Shown: positions 28,051 through 36,238, counted from the first letter of the stretch. The stretch is DNA of 64,000 nt from Sideroxydans sp. (GCA_027310725.1 DAIDAG010000078.1:1-64000); one strand, 5' to 3'. A program made the numbers and translations. Notes: generated from the sequence alone by a model not told the origin.

Positions 28051-29916
28051 CTAGTTGATATGGACCTCAGTCATCAGCCCGCCAAAGTTCTCGGCGTCGT
28101 TTGACAGGTGGTCGAGGTTGGAGGTGTATAGGTAGTACGTGCCCTTGGGAATGCCGGTACTATCCAGAATCACGTCGAGGGATTCGCCCCCCCCCAGGGT
28201 GATCGAATTGGTCGTGTAGTACATATTGTTGCCGGCCTGGTCACGCAACAGCTTGGCGTTGAACCCGATGACCTTCATCGGAATCCCCATTGAAGCCAGC
28301 GTTTGATACTCCGAGACGTCCAGGTCTGAAATGCGCAGAAGCGCCTTCCCGCCTGCCGGTATGTTGATGATGGCAGGCAGCGGCTGCGAGTAATGCATTC
28401 TGCCATCCGCCGCCTGCGTCGCCAGCGCGCCGGGCGTGACGGTGTCGGGATAGCTGCGCCCGTTGAGCAGGAAATACTTGTCCTTCATGTCGACAAACGC
28501 TTCCGGGTTGAAGGTCATGCCGACGAAGTGGAAGTTCGGGTCGAAGCCGTGTATCTGGATCGGGTACTCGACGTCGTAGTAGGTGGAGCCGTCGCCATCG
28601 TTATAGGCGTACCCGCTGGTCCCGCCACTCCCGATGGTTGCGGCGGCGGTCGCCCCCGTGTTGACGGCCGGCAAGGGATTGCTGCACAGGATGTCGGAAG
28701 CGGTATTGCAGGCAGTACGCAGGTCGTTCTGCTGAGTCTGGAGCGCTGCATAGAGGCTGGTGCCGGCGGGAACCCGATCCTGGCGCGGACGTACATATAT
28801 TTGCCCGACCATGCCCATCTGCAAGTGTTCGGGCGGTGTGATGTGGCAGTGCCAGAAGTAGGTGCCGGCGTCAGGTGCAAGGTAGTAATAGGTGAAGCTG
28901 CCGCCGATATTGATGGCGACCGAAGCGTCAGGCACGCCATCGTAGAACGCGGAGGCATTGGGATACCCGTGGAAGTGGACGGTATGCTGCTCGAAAAGGT
29001 CTGGGCGCATGATCATCCCGACGTTGGAAAGCGTGAGGAAGAACTCGTCATCCTCGTCGATCGCCATCAAGGGCGCCGGAATATTGCCGTTCATCACGCC
29101 GACATCCATGATCTGGCGCGGATCCACGTGACCATCGATTCTCGGTGGAGTTGATGCGGTGCCGACGGTCAGGGCAGTCGCCGCAGCCAGCCCAGTGACC
29201 GAATTGGTATACGTGAAGGAATAGCTGGGCGGAAAGCCGGTTCCCTGAGCACCCCCGACGCTGGTGACCGTGAAGGTACCGTTGTAGCCGGCCGGACTGA
29301 TGTTTGCGATGACAACCTGGTCGCCGACATTCACGCCCAACGGCGCGTTCGGGGTCACCGTCACCGTGCTCCCGGCCTCGCTGATGCTGTAGATGTTGAC
29401 GGTGTTCGCAATATCCAGAGCCAGTCCGACGGCGCCGTTATACGTGAATCCTGCAGTCGGAAGGGGAAACCCGGGCCACGTATTGGCTGCAATTCCGTCG
29501 CTCGCTGCCGGATCGCCGGGCTGGAACGTGCCTGCGTACATCGTGTTGAACGCACTGGGGAAGTCAGTACCGGGCTGCCCGTTCGCAATTGCCGCGAGTC
29601 CGGAGAGCGGCCCGAACGAGAACATGAACGTCTGAGTGCCGTCAGCCATTGTCGCGTAGCCATCGCCTCCAGAGATCTGTTGACACTTGATCGCACCGTT
29701 TACATTTGCAGATGGCACGAGATAACCATTGTTGCCGGGCGCAAATGTCGTCGGACTGACGTAGGCAGGTTCGGCATCGTTATTGTTGAGCGCCAACGGG
29801 TGCGTAATCGTGTTGTTTGGACATTGAACCCGGAACGATGTGGCGCCCGCCGTCCCCGCCAAGACGCTCAATAACAATGCCGGCAACAGCCGAACAAAGC
29901 AGGAAAAGTTCAGCAT
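28051..29916 (-). CDS. Multicopper oxidase-like protein 1 (N-terminal copper motifs only)
   Basis: This 621-residue exported protein (signal MLNFSCFVRLLPALLLSVLA...GA) is the first gene of the operon. It has HTVHFHGYPN at 311-320 and GTYFWHCHITPPEHLQMGM at 351-369, giving one HxH pair, an HCH with the type 1 cysteine (357), a further histidine (364) and methionine ligands. The C-terminal cupredoxin has lost its motifs (ASMGIPMKVIGFN; YLYTSNLDHLS). Residues of about 170-255 form an extra Ig-like insertion (VGDQVVIANISPAGYNGTF). AGGAGG lies 7 bases before the ATG at 29916. It may pair with protein 2 to make one complete oxidase. Confidence 0.85.
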   Translation of the reverse strand: MLNFSCFVRLLPALLLSVLAGTAGATSFRVQCPNNTITHPLALNNNDAEPAYVSPTTFAPGNNGYLVPSANVNGAIKCQQISGGDGYATMADGTQTFMFSFGPLSGLAAIANGQPGTDFPSAFNTMYAGTFQPGDPAASDGIAANTWPGFPLPTAGFTYNGAVGLALDIANTVNIYSISEAGSTVTVTPNAPLGVNVGDQVVIANISPAGYNGTFTVTSVGGAQGTGFPPSYSFTYTNSVTGLAAATALTVGTASTPPRIDGHVDPRQIMDVGVMNGNIPAPLMAIDEDDEFFLTLSNVGMIMRPDLFEQHTVHFHGYPNASAFYDGVPDASVAINIGGSFTYYYLAPDAGTYFWHCHITPPEHLQMGMVGQIYVRPRQDRVPAGTSLYAALQTQQNDLRTACNTASDILCSNPLPAVNTGATAAATIGSGGTSGYAYNDGDGSTYYDVEYPIQIHGFDPNFHFVGMTFNPEAFVDMKDKYFLLNGRSYPDTVTPGALATQAADGRMHYSQPLPAIINIPAGGKALLRISDLDVSEYQTLASMGIPMKVIGFNAKLLRDQAGNNMYYTTNSITLGGGESLDVILDSTGIPKGTYYLYTSNLDHLSNDAENFGGLMTEVHIN

Positions 29917-30121
29917 GATGTTTCCTCCTTCCAATTTGTGGACGCTTGACGCCCCGCCGGGAACAAGCCAGAATTTTTCCCCGCAACATATGCCAGATCT
30001 GAAACCGCTCGGAGAATGCGCACCGCAACTGCGCACCGCGAAAAAGAAAAGTACGTATTTGGAAACGCCCAGGGACCTGGGGTCGGATGCAACAAGATCA
30101 AATTCAGGCTTGGAACTCGTA

Positions 30122-30140
30122 TACTCATTGCGAATGAGTA
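30122..30140. promoter_or_regulatory. 19-bp palindrome upstream of oxidase operon
   Basis: TACTCATT-GCG-AATGAGTA is a perfect inverted repeat of 8-bp arms around 3 bases, about 205 bp before the first oxidase start codon. Its size and symmetry fit a dimeric regulator site. It does not match the usual Fur consensus, and the cognate regulator is unknown. Confidence 0.5.
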
Positions 30141-30183
30141 CAACGTGACAAGGACCCAGAACAACTCGGTTGCCCCGCTGAAT

Positions 30184-30207
30184 AACATATGATCAGTGAA
30201 CATATGA
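30184..30207. promoter_or_regulatory. Paired direct repeat AACATATGA
   Basis: Two exact 9-bp copies of AACATATGA start 15 bp apart (30184 and 30199). Each contains the palindrome CATATG. Direct repeats at this spacing fit binding by a response regulator or activator; the NarL-type regulator encoded at 31194-31853 is a candidate. Confidence 0.35.
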
Positions 30208-30486
30208 CCTCCCGCTACGGCGTTGGATTGGCAAAATCTCTTTATGCCGTATGGTCGAATTCTAGTAACTGCTTGAGAAAATCCCATCAGGTAAACACTG
30301 TATTTCGAGGGGAAAAATTACTACTATTAAACCGCGCCAAAATGGCTTCGGAACGCGGACATAACCACGACGTCTTCAGAGGCAAACCATCGATTCACCC
30401 ACTTGCGGAAGCCTGGAATTTCACCTCATCTAACGACAAAGCGTTTCCTCGATAGTACGCATGGGTATGCGAGAAAAGTTCGCTTC

Positions 30487-31134
30487 TCAATAAGCGATTT
30501 CCGGATGCCTCACCTCCTTGAAGACATCCATATCTCCCAAGCCGCGCAACAGTTCATCAGACTTGGCAAACCCGTCAATCCGCAGCCAGGACTTTCCCGG
30601 AGCGGCACGAATGAAGGTAACAGGATTATGTTCCATCTTGTCCCCGCGGTAGACTTCGAATGCGCGCTGTGCCGCGATACTCGCATCGATTGTGCCTGTA
30701 TAGAATTGCCACTGCGGGCCGGCGCCGAATTTGTGGGCGTATTTGGCAAGCACCTCTGGCGTATCCTGCTCCGGGTCTATCGAGATCGAAACCATGTGCA
30801 CGCGATCACGCTCGGTCCCGAGCTTATCCTGCAATTCAGCGAATATCTTGGTGGTTAAAGGGCAGATTTCGGTGCAGGTGGTGTACATGAAGTTCAATAC
30901 CAATGGACGGCCATCATTCAATTCTTCGATTAGGGAGACATTCTTGCCATCCTCGCGTACCAGCTGTATCTGCGGTAATTTGTAATCCACAATTTGATGT
31001 TTCGTTTGTTCCATCACCATATGATGATGAGCGTGCATACTGCCGACATCCTCAAGCTCCGCCCCGGGAATTGAGGTACTGAAACCTAAGACAGCAAGCG
31101 CGATTAGTGCTAAGGGTTTGGTGGAAGTTTTCAT
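30487..31134 (-). CDS. SCO1/SenC family copper chaperone
   Basis: This 215-residue exported thioredoxin-fold protein has a signal MKTSTKPLALIALAVLGFST. The copper-binding CxxxC is in YTTCTEICPLTTK near residue 85, and the expected histidine is in MEHNPVTF near 170. SCO proteins deliver copper to cuproenzymes such as cytochrome oxidase CuA in the periplasm. A histidine-rich stretch (HAHHHMVMEQ) just after the signal may bind copper as well. The gene lies 59 bp after the response regulator gene and about 570 bp before the multicopper oxidase genes, all on one strand. Supplying copper to those oxidases is a reasonable inference. No cytochrome oxidase gene is in the window. Confidence 0.88.
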   Translation of the reverse strand: MKTSTKPLALIALAVLGFSTSIPGAELEDVGSMHAHHHMVMEQTKHQIVDYKLPQIQLVREDGKNVSLIEELNDGRPLVLNFMYTTCTEICPLTTKIFAELQDKLGTERDRVHMVSISIDPEQDTPEVLAKYAHKFGAGPQWQFYTGTIDASIAAQRAFEVYRGDKMEHNPVTFIRAAPGKSWLRIDGFAKSDELLRGLGDMDVFKEVRHPEIAY

Positions 31135-31193
31135 TTTTCGTAATCTCCGTAATCAAAAATGAGGTGTGGCAAAACGTGAATCATTCGGGGTGG

Positions 31194-31853
31194 TCAGCAT
31201 ATTGTCACCAGCCCTTTTTCTATCGCATACGCTGTCAAGGTCGATGCGTTGTGCAGGTCCAGCTTCTTCATCAGGTTGGAACGGTGCTTTTCTACAGTCT
31301 TGACGCTCAGGCAAAGGTAATCGGCGATGTGCTTGTTGGCATGTCCTTCCGCAACAAGCTTGAGAATCTCTCTCTCCCGGAATGTCAACGTATCCCATGC
31401 GCTGGTGAGGCTCGTTGTGTTGCCTGGGTTCAGGTAACCGTTGATGACTCTTTCCGAGATGTCCGGGCTCAGGTAGGTCTTGCCATTTAAAATACTATGT
31501 ATTGCTACACTCAACTCGCTATGCGTAGCTTCCTTCAGAATATAACCATCGGCACCGGCCTTCAGACTTTCGTGTATATACTCATCGGTTTTATGGGCGG
31601 TTAGAACCAGTACTTTGGTTTCTGGCAATAGCATTTTGATGGCCCGGGTTGCCTCGATACCGCTCATGCCGGGCATATTCAAATCCGTGAGTATCAGATG
31701 CGGTATCAACTTCAGGGCTATCTTGATCGCTTCACGACCGTTATCCGCTTCACCGATAACTTCCAGATCGTCATCCTGCGACAACAGCATTCGCAACCCT
31801 GCCCTGAGCAAGGTATGGTTTTCGACGATCATAATGCGGCGTTTCCCGTTCAT
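31194..31853 (-). CDS. NarL/FixJ-type response regulator
   Basis: This 219-residue protein has a receiver domain (phospho-acceptor Asp57 in LILTDLNMPGMSG) and a C-terminal LuxR-type helix-turn-helix (LTFREREILKLVAEGHANKHIADYL then VEKHRSNLMKKL). The acidic pocket reads VENHTLLR rather than the usual DD pair, so one metal-binding acid is asparagine. It starts 28 bp after the last pseudopilin gene and is the last gene of the secretion operon whose first gene is a histidine kinase. The two probably form one signalling pair. Targets could be this operon or the oxidase operon. Confidence 0.9.
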   Translation of the reverse strand: MNGKRRIMIVENHTLLRAGLRMLLSQDDDLEVIGEADNGREAIKIALKLIPHLILTDLNMPGMSGIEATRAIKMLLPETKVLVLTAHKTDEYIHESLKAGADGYILKEATHSELSVAIHSILNGKTYLSPDISERVINGYLNPGNTTSLTSAWDTLTFREREILKLVAEGHANKHIADYLCLSVKTVEKHRSNLMKKLDLHNASTLTAYAIEKGLVTIC

Positions 31854-31881
31854 GACTGCTTCACTCTTTCGCTAATCGAAT

Positions 31882-32433
31882 TTATGGTTTGAGAAGTTTT
31901 ACCGGCGTGCCTGGAGGATTCGTCACTGCAGGTGCCGGGACAAATCTTGCTGAAATTATGAATACCCAATCCGAATATTTCATTTGTCCCTCGAAACCTT
32001 GATCGGCAAAACTGAAATTGCTTTTCTTCACCGGCTCATCTTCCGATGCGCTATGCACACCAAAAATTTCACCATTCGGTCCTTTGACCAATTCCCAATT
32101 GGTGCTATTGGTTATCGGGTCAAGATAAATCTTCCTTAAATATCGTTTCGTAGCCGGATAACGCGGGTCTTTCAGCAAATCTTCCAGACTCATCGGGTAA
32201 CGTACCGACTGACCGGGGGTACGGTAGTAGTACATGGTGATGGCGTTGCGGAATTGGTTGCCGACAAAGAGAAGTTCCTCTTCTTTTTCCCGCTTCATTG
32301 TCATATGCCATACCTCGCCGACCGCAGCGAGTCCTATGCCCATAACGGCGATAAAAATGAGCAGCGCAATATAGGTGAAGCCCTGTTCATCACCCGGCTT
32401 TTTCTGCGCCATGGATATCGACCTGACTTTCAT
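31882..32433 (-). CDS. Minor pseudopilin lacking Glu5
   Basis: This 183-residue protein has a type IV prepilin-like N-terminus, QGFTYIALLIFIAVMGIG, but the usual glutamate at position +5 is alanine. In type II secretion systems the GspK-type tip pseudopilin also lacks Glu5. A hydrophobic helix of about 20 residues is followed by a soluble domain containing MYYYRTPGQSVRYPMSLEDL. It is last of the three pseudopilin genes downstream of the secretin. ATG at 32433 follows AAAGGAAAGC; an ATG at 32412 is an alternative. Confidence 0.8.
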   Translation of the reverse strand: MKVRSISMAQKKPGDEQGFTYIALLIFIAVMGIGLAAVGEVWHMTMKREKEEELLFVGNQFRNAITMYYYRTPGQSVRYPMSLEDLLKDPRYPATKRYLRKIYLDPITNSTNWELVKGPNGEIFGVHSASEDEPVKKSNFSFADQGFEGQMKYSDWVFIISARFVPAPAVTNPPGTPVKLLKP

Positions 32434-32466
32434 CCTGCTTTCCTTTGCCGTACTGGCAACATTTTT

Positions 32467-32850
32467 CTACCAATCCTTGTATGCCGAGCCATCCACACCT
32501 TTGTCGGGCGAACCACTTTTGATGTCGAATACACTACCTTTGTCGGGCCCATCCGGAGGAGGAGTAACTGTCCATGTGGAGGTGCTGCCCGTGAAAGGAT
32601 CCATAGGAAGACTGCGCAAGTATTTTTTGGTAACAAGATCGTCCAGGGCATCGGGATACTTGCCGTTGTCACCAAAGAATTTATCTATTGCTTGTCTTGT
32701 CATGGCGAGGTTTTCACGCAACACTGCCTCCTTCGATTTATCCACACTGCCAAAATAGCGCGGAGCAGCAAGACTCAGCAGTATGGCGATGATCGCCATG
32801 ACCACCAATAGTTCGATCAGAGTGAATCCATTGCACTTGAATCGGGACAT
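32467..32850 (-). CDS. Type II secretion pseudopilin (GspG-like)
   Basis: This 127-residue protein has a classical prepilin peptidase site, NGFTLIELLVVMAIIAILL, with Glu5. Its short globular part ends in DGSAYKDW, nearly the same ending as the neighbouring pseudopilin (NGVPYKDW). The G-type length and C-terminus suggest GspG-like calcium-stabilised pseudopilins. The ATG at 32850 was chosen because it sits directly ahead of the leader; AAGGAG is 12 bases upstream. Confidence 0.85.
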   Translation of the reverse strand: MSRFKCNGFTLIELLVVMAIIAILLSLAAPRYFGSVDKSKEAVLRENLAMTRQAIDKFFGDNGKYPDALDDLVTKKYLRSLPMDPFTGSTSTWTVTPPPDGPDKGSVFDIKSGSPDKGVDGSAYKDW

Positions 32851-32866
32851 TATTTGCAATCGCTCC

Positions 32867-33358
32867 TTACCAGTCCTTGTATGGAACACCGTTTATTCCG
32901 ATATCCGTCGCCTGCGAGTAAACGTCAAATACGTCATCGCCTTCCTCGGGGGCATCGGGGCTGCTCTCATAACTTCGCTTGCCCCAGGTTTCCTCATCAG
33001 ACTTGCTTGAATCCGGATTCATTGGGTCTCTGGGAATACGGCGCAGAAAATAGATTTTGCTATTGTGGTCCGGACTCTTTTCATCGGTTACTCCATCAAC
33101 CAGAACCTTTAATTGAGGTGGATAGCCGGATTTACCCATCTCGGAAATAACTCGTCCCTCATTTACCGCTTTTTTATATGCGTCCAATGCAGTGCGAATT
33201 TCTCGAAGCGCCAGGCGCAGTTCGTGCTCGTGATCACGTTTCACGACCAACTCCGTCATTGGCAATACCAGAGTCGCCAGCAAACCCACGATTGCAACTG
33301 TGATCGCGAGTTCGATGAACGTAAATCCGCTTTGTCGCTCGGCGTTTCGCATGGTCAT
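32867..33358 (-). CDS. Type II secretion pseudopilin
   Basis: This 163-residue protein has prepilin motif SGFTFIELAITVAIVGLL with Glu5, then RDHEHELRLALREIRTALDA, typical of pseudopilin helix continuation. It ends in INGVPYKDW like its neighbour. Its start overlaps the secretin stop codon (ATGA), so translation is coupled; an ATG two codons further in (33352) is also possible. With the other pseudopilins it would form the periplasmic piston of the secretion machine. Confidence 0.85.
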   Translation of the reverse strand: MTMRNAERQSGFTFIELAITVAIVGLLATLVLPMTELVVKRDHEHELRLALREIRTALDAYKKAVNEGRVISEMGKSGYPPQLKVLVDGVTDEKSPDHNSKIYFLRRIPRDPMNPDSSKSDEETWGKRSYESSPDAPEEGDDVFDVYSQATDIGINGVPYKDW

Positions 33359-35652
33359 TTGCTCACCGCGAGCAGATACGGCGCCGGAGCGCTATACGGC
33401 AGTTCATGTCCACCGGCTCGATTTGGGTCAATCTGGTTCAACGTGATCTTCGATTTCGGAGCTTCGCCTATTGCCTCGAACGTCAGCGTGACAATACTGC
33501 CCTCTCCCATGGCACCATTCGCGCCGTGGCCCGCCAAGCCGACCACGACCTGGCCATTAGCCTGATTTATTGACGTGGTCAATTTTGACTGTATGTTGCT
33601 CTGTTTCAGTATATTTCCTTCAACCACCTCGACCACCTTAAGTACGGCAGGGTCGAAATTCACCTGCAGGCCAAGATTGTTCATACCTTGTGCAGACTGC
33701 GTATTGAGGGTGAGACTGATCTTGTCGCCCACCTTCGCTTGGGTGGGGCCTTGCCATGAGAACGCCATCGGTGAAGGAGCCGCCGGAGCAGGCGTTTCTA
33801 CTGGCGCAGGTACTGATGTCGATACTGGCGCAGGTAATGGCGGATGGGCAGCCGCCATCGCTACTGCAGAACTGGCTCCGATGGGTTTCATTATCAGCTG
33901 GCTATCCCGCAGAGTTGCCTCCGTACCGGACCAGTATTCCGTTTTCCGGGCATCAGGGATACGCGATTTGCCGACGACATGGGGCGTAATGGAAAGAACG
34001 ATTTCCGTTTTGGTATTTTTATCTCCGTTGTCGGAGAACAGATGCCCTAGTATCGGCAATTGGCCGAGTCCGGGTACTTTGGCTGAGCTAGCGCGATCCT
34101 CGTTATCAATCAGACCGGCCAGGATCTGTGTTTCCCCATCCTTCAATTGCAGCAGCGTCTGGGCATTGCGCGTGCTGACTTGGTAGGCGACCGAACCGGA
34201 GACATTCTGGACTTGTGCACCAAGGGTGCTTACTTCCATATTGATTTTGATGGCAACCTCATTATCGAGATGAATATCGGGTTCGACTTCCAGTTTCAGA
34301 CCGACGTCCAGGTACTGAATGCTACCGGTCACGACCGGCGTGCCTGTCGAAATCGGTGTCACCGCGTTTGTTATGATTGGGACGCGGTCGCCGATCATAA
34401 TTTTGGCCTTCTCGTGATTGCGCGCCCGGATGCGCGGGCTGGCCAAAATATTGGTGCTTGAATCCTGAAGCATGAGATCCAGCGTTGCTCCCAGTGAGGA
34501 GGCAGTGATGGTGGCTGCATCCTGGTGCTTCAAATCATTGAGAGTTGTTCCCGTTGTGGCGACTGAAAATGTGCTGGGCCAATTGATCCCCAGTTGATCT
34601 GTGAGGGACCGGTTGACCTCAAGCACCTCGACTTCCAGCATCACCTCTGGCTCTGAAACATCCTGGTCTTCAACCATCTTCTCTGCCAAGCGGATAGCCT
34701 CCGGCGTATCCCGCATGACCATGGAGTTGGTTTTTTCATTGACGTATATATCCCTGGTTTTCAGAAGCGCTTTGATCATCGCAACCATTTGCTTGGGATC
34801 GGCATTGGTCAAATGGAAACTTCTGACCTTGAGTTCCTGGTAATCCTTGTTTTTTTCCGGCGTATTCGGATAGACAAATACGGTGTTGTCGTTGAGAACC
34901 TTTTTCTCCAACATGTTTTGCAGCAAGATTAAATCGATTGCGTCCTCCACCGAGGCGTCTTTGACGAATATCGAGGTTTTGAGATCCGGTTTCACGTCTT
35001 TATCCAGCAATACGTTGATGCCACTGGTGCGTGACAGTGCTTCGAACACCATCTTCACATTGGCATCGCGGAACTCCAGGGTGACAGGCTTCTTGAACTT
35101 TGCCGTAAGCGAAGGGCCGGCTGACTTTTCTTTTTCCGTTAATTCGTCAATCTTGCGCTGAATCTCCAATGCTTCAGCTTGCACAGGATTTTCGAGAAGC
35201 ACTGGTCTCAGGGCATCGCGCGTAGCATCCAGATCACCTTTTTTCATAAGCTCCCTTGCTTCGGCGATGATCTTGCTGTGACGATTGTCCATTTCCAGTG
35301 CGGCAAGTCCCTCCTTGGCACGAGCGTTATTCGCATTGATCTTCAATACCTCCATATACGCCGTTTGTGCTGCATCGGGATGTCCGGCAATGCGTGCGTT
35401 ATTCCCGACAGCCAGCAACCGGTTGATGGCCAGATCGCGATTTCTTGCGAGGGACGCGCGATAGCCCGCGTTATCCGGCTCTTCTTTTATGGATTCCTGC
35501 AGCTTCGCCAGCCCCTCCATGGTTTTGCCTTCATCCAGTAGTGCCAACCCTTCATCGTGCAGCCTTTGCGCGGAAGCGCATGCTGCCAGCAAGACCACGA
35601 TGAATAGCAGCGCTGTTCTCCCTCGCTTGAGTGATATAGCTAACTGATTCAT
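33355..35652 (-). CDS. gspD: GspD-like secretin with C-terminal cohesin-like domain
   Basis: This lipoprotein of about 765 residues has a lipobox in VVLLAACASAQRL. Tetratricopeptide-like repeats occupy about residues 30-170. A secretin N-domain follows (VTLEFRDANVKMVFEALSRT), then further ring domains and the secretin barrel (SSAKVPGLGQLPILGHLFSD and TEIVLSITPHVV). The last 150 residues, after a Pro/Ala-rich linker, form a cohesin-like domain (AKVGDKISLTLNTQS...VNFDPAVLKVV). Secretins form the outer membrane channel. Similar secretins with TPR and cohesin-like ends accompany PilM-N-O-type genes in betaproteobacteria. AGGAGG lies 7 bases before the ATG at 35652. Confidence 0.9.
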   Translation of the reverse strand: MNQLAISLKRGRTALLFIVVLLAACASAQRLHDEGLALLDEGKTMEGLAKLQESIKEEPDNAGYRASLARNRDLAINRLLAVGNNARIAGHPDAAQTAYMEVLKINANNARAKEGLAALEMDNRHSKIIAEARELMKKGDLDATRDALRPVLLENPVQAEALEIQRKIDELTEKEKSAGPSLTAKFKKPVTLEFRDANVKMVFEALSRTSGINVLLDKDVKPDLKTSIFVKDASVEDAIDLILLQNMLEKKVLNDNTVFVYPNTPEKNKDYQELKVRSFHLTNADPKQMVAMIKALLKTRDIYVNEKTNSMVMRDTPEAIRLAEKMVEDQDVSEPEVMLEVEVLEVNRSLTDQLGINWPSTFSVATTGTTLNDLKHQDAATITASSLGATLDLMLQDSSTNILASPRIRARNHEKAKIMIGDRVPIITNAVTPISTGTPVVTGSIQYLDVGLKLEVEPDIHLDNEVAIKINMEVSTLGAQVQNVSGSVAYQVSTRNAQTLLQLKDGETQILAGLIDNEDRASSAKVPGLGQLPILGHLFSDNGDKNTKTEIVLSITPHVVGKSRIPDARKTEYWSGTEATLRDSQLIMKPIGASSAVAMAAAHPPLPAPVSTSVPAPVETPAPAAPSPMAFSWQGPTQAKVGDKISLTLNTQSAQGMNNLGLQVNFDPAVLKVVEVVEGNILKQSNIQSKLTTSINQANGQVVVGLAGHGANGAMGEGSIVTLTFEAIGEAPKSKITLNQIDPNRAGGHELPYSAPAPYLLAVSK

Positions 35653-35683
35653 TTCATGGCCTCCTGTTGAGTACTTCAGCACC

Positions 35684-36238
35684 TTAGCGGTGTTGAGCAT
35701 TTTCCGGCACCCCAATCGTGCTGATCGATTGACTGATATTCAGCGGCAGATAGACAAGCTCCACTGCACTGTCGGTTATCCGGTCAACGCGATAATTTCC
35801 GTCGATCACCTCTCCTGCTGAAACGGTATACATCTTGTTGCCCATAGCCAAAATAACGAGCAGCTTCGGCGGATCCTCATAGCGCCCCATATAGGTAAAT
35901 GGCAACGGCGGCGCAGTCGGTATTGGCGGAGGCTGAGGAGGTGGATCCTGTTGACGTGGCGGTGCGACATGCCAGGAAGTCGGACTAAAGGCATTGGCAA
36001 CAGTCTTGCGGCTCACTGCATTATTTTTTTGCTGGCTCAGCCGCTCGAGTTCAACATGCTCTTGCTGTGCCGGTTGAGGTTTGGTAGCCGGTTCGGACGA
36101 AACCGATCCGGATTGTTGCAAATCATTATTGACCTTTGCAGCAGCTTTGCCATGCTCGCCTGTTGGAGGAAAGGCAATGACGACAGCGACAGCTGTCAAG
36201 CCGATAAATGGCCAAGTCTTGCGTGCGGGCCATTTCAT
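35684..36238 (-). CDS. PilP/GspC-like inner membrane protein
   Basis: This 184-residue protein has an N-terminal membrane segment (WPFIGLTAVAVVIAF), a charged and proline-rich linker (PPPQPPPIPTAPPLP) and a small C-terminal beta domain (FTYMGRYEDPPKLLVILAMG, then GEVIDGNYRVDRI). This matches the GspC homology-region/PilP type, which links the inner membrane platform to the secretin. The start overlaps the pilO-like stop (ATGA), and the secretin gene follows 31 bp later, consistent with that bridging role. Confidence 0.82.
   Translation of the reverse strand: MKWPARKTWPFIGLTAVAVVIAFPPTGEHGKAAAKVNNDLQQSGSVSSEPATKPQPAQQEHVELERLSQQKNNAVSRKTVANAFSPTSWHVAPPRQQDPPPQPPPIPTAPPLPFTYMGRYEDPPKLLVILAMGNKMYTVSAGEVIDGNYRVDRITDSAVELVYLPLNISQSISTIGVPENAQHR

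Larger units (their letters stand above)
29917..30486. promoter_or_regulatory. Upstream region of the multicopper oxidase operon
   Basis: This 570-bp gap between the SCO gene and the first oxidase gene has no convincing coding frame. It holds two possible regulatory sites, listed separately at 30122-30140 and 30184-30207. A longer inverted repeat TACGGC...GCCGTA spans 30216-30251 with a 24-base loop. It most likely carries the operon promoter and operators. Confidence 0.55.

Noticed and set aside
30122-30140. Fur box
   Set aside because: The palindrome has the right size but does not contain the GATAAT-type hexamers of Fur sites.
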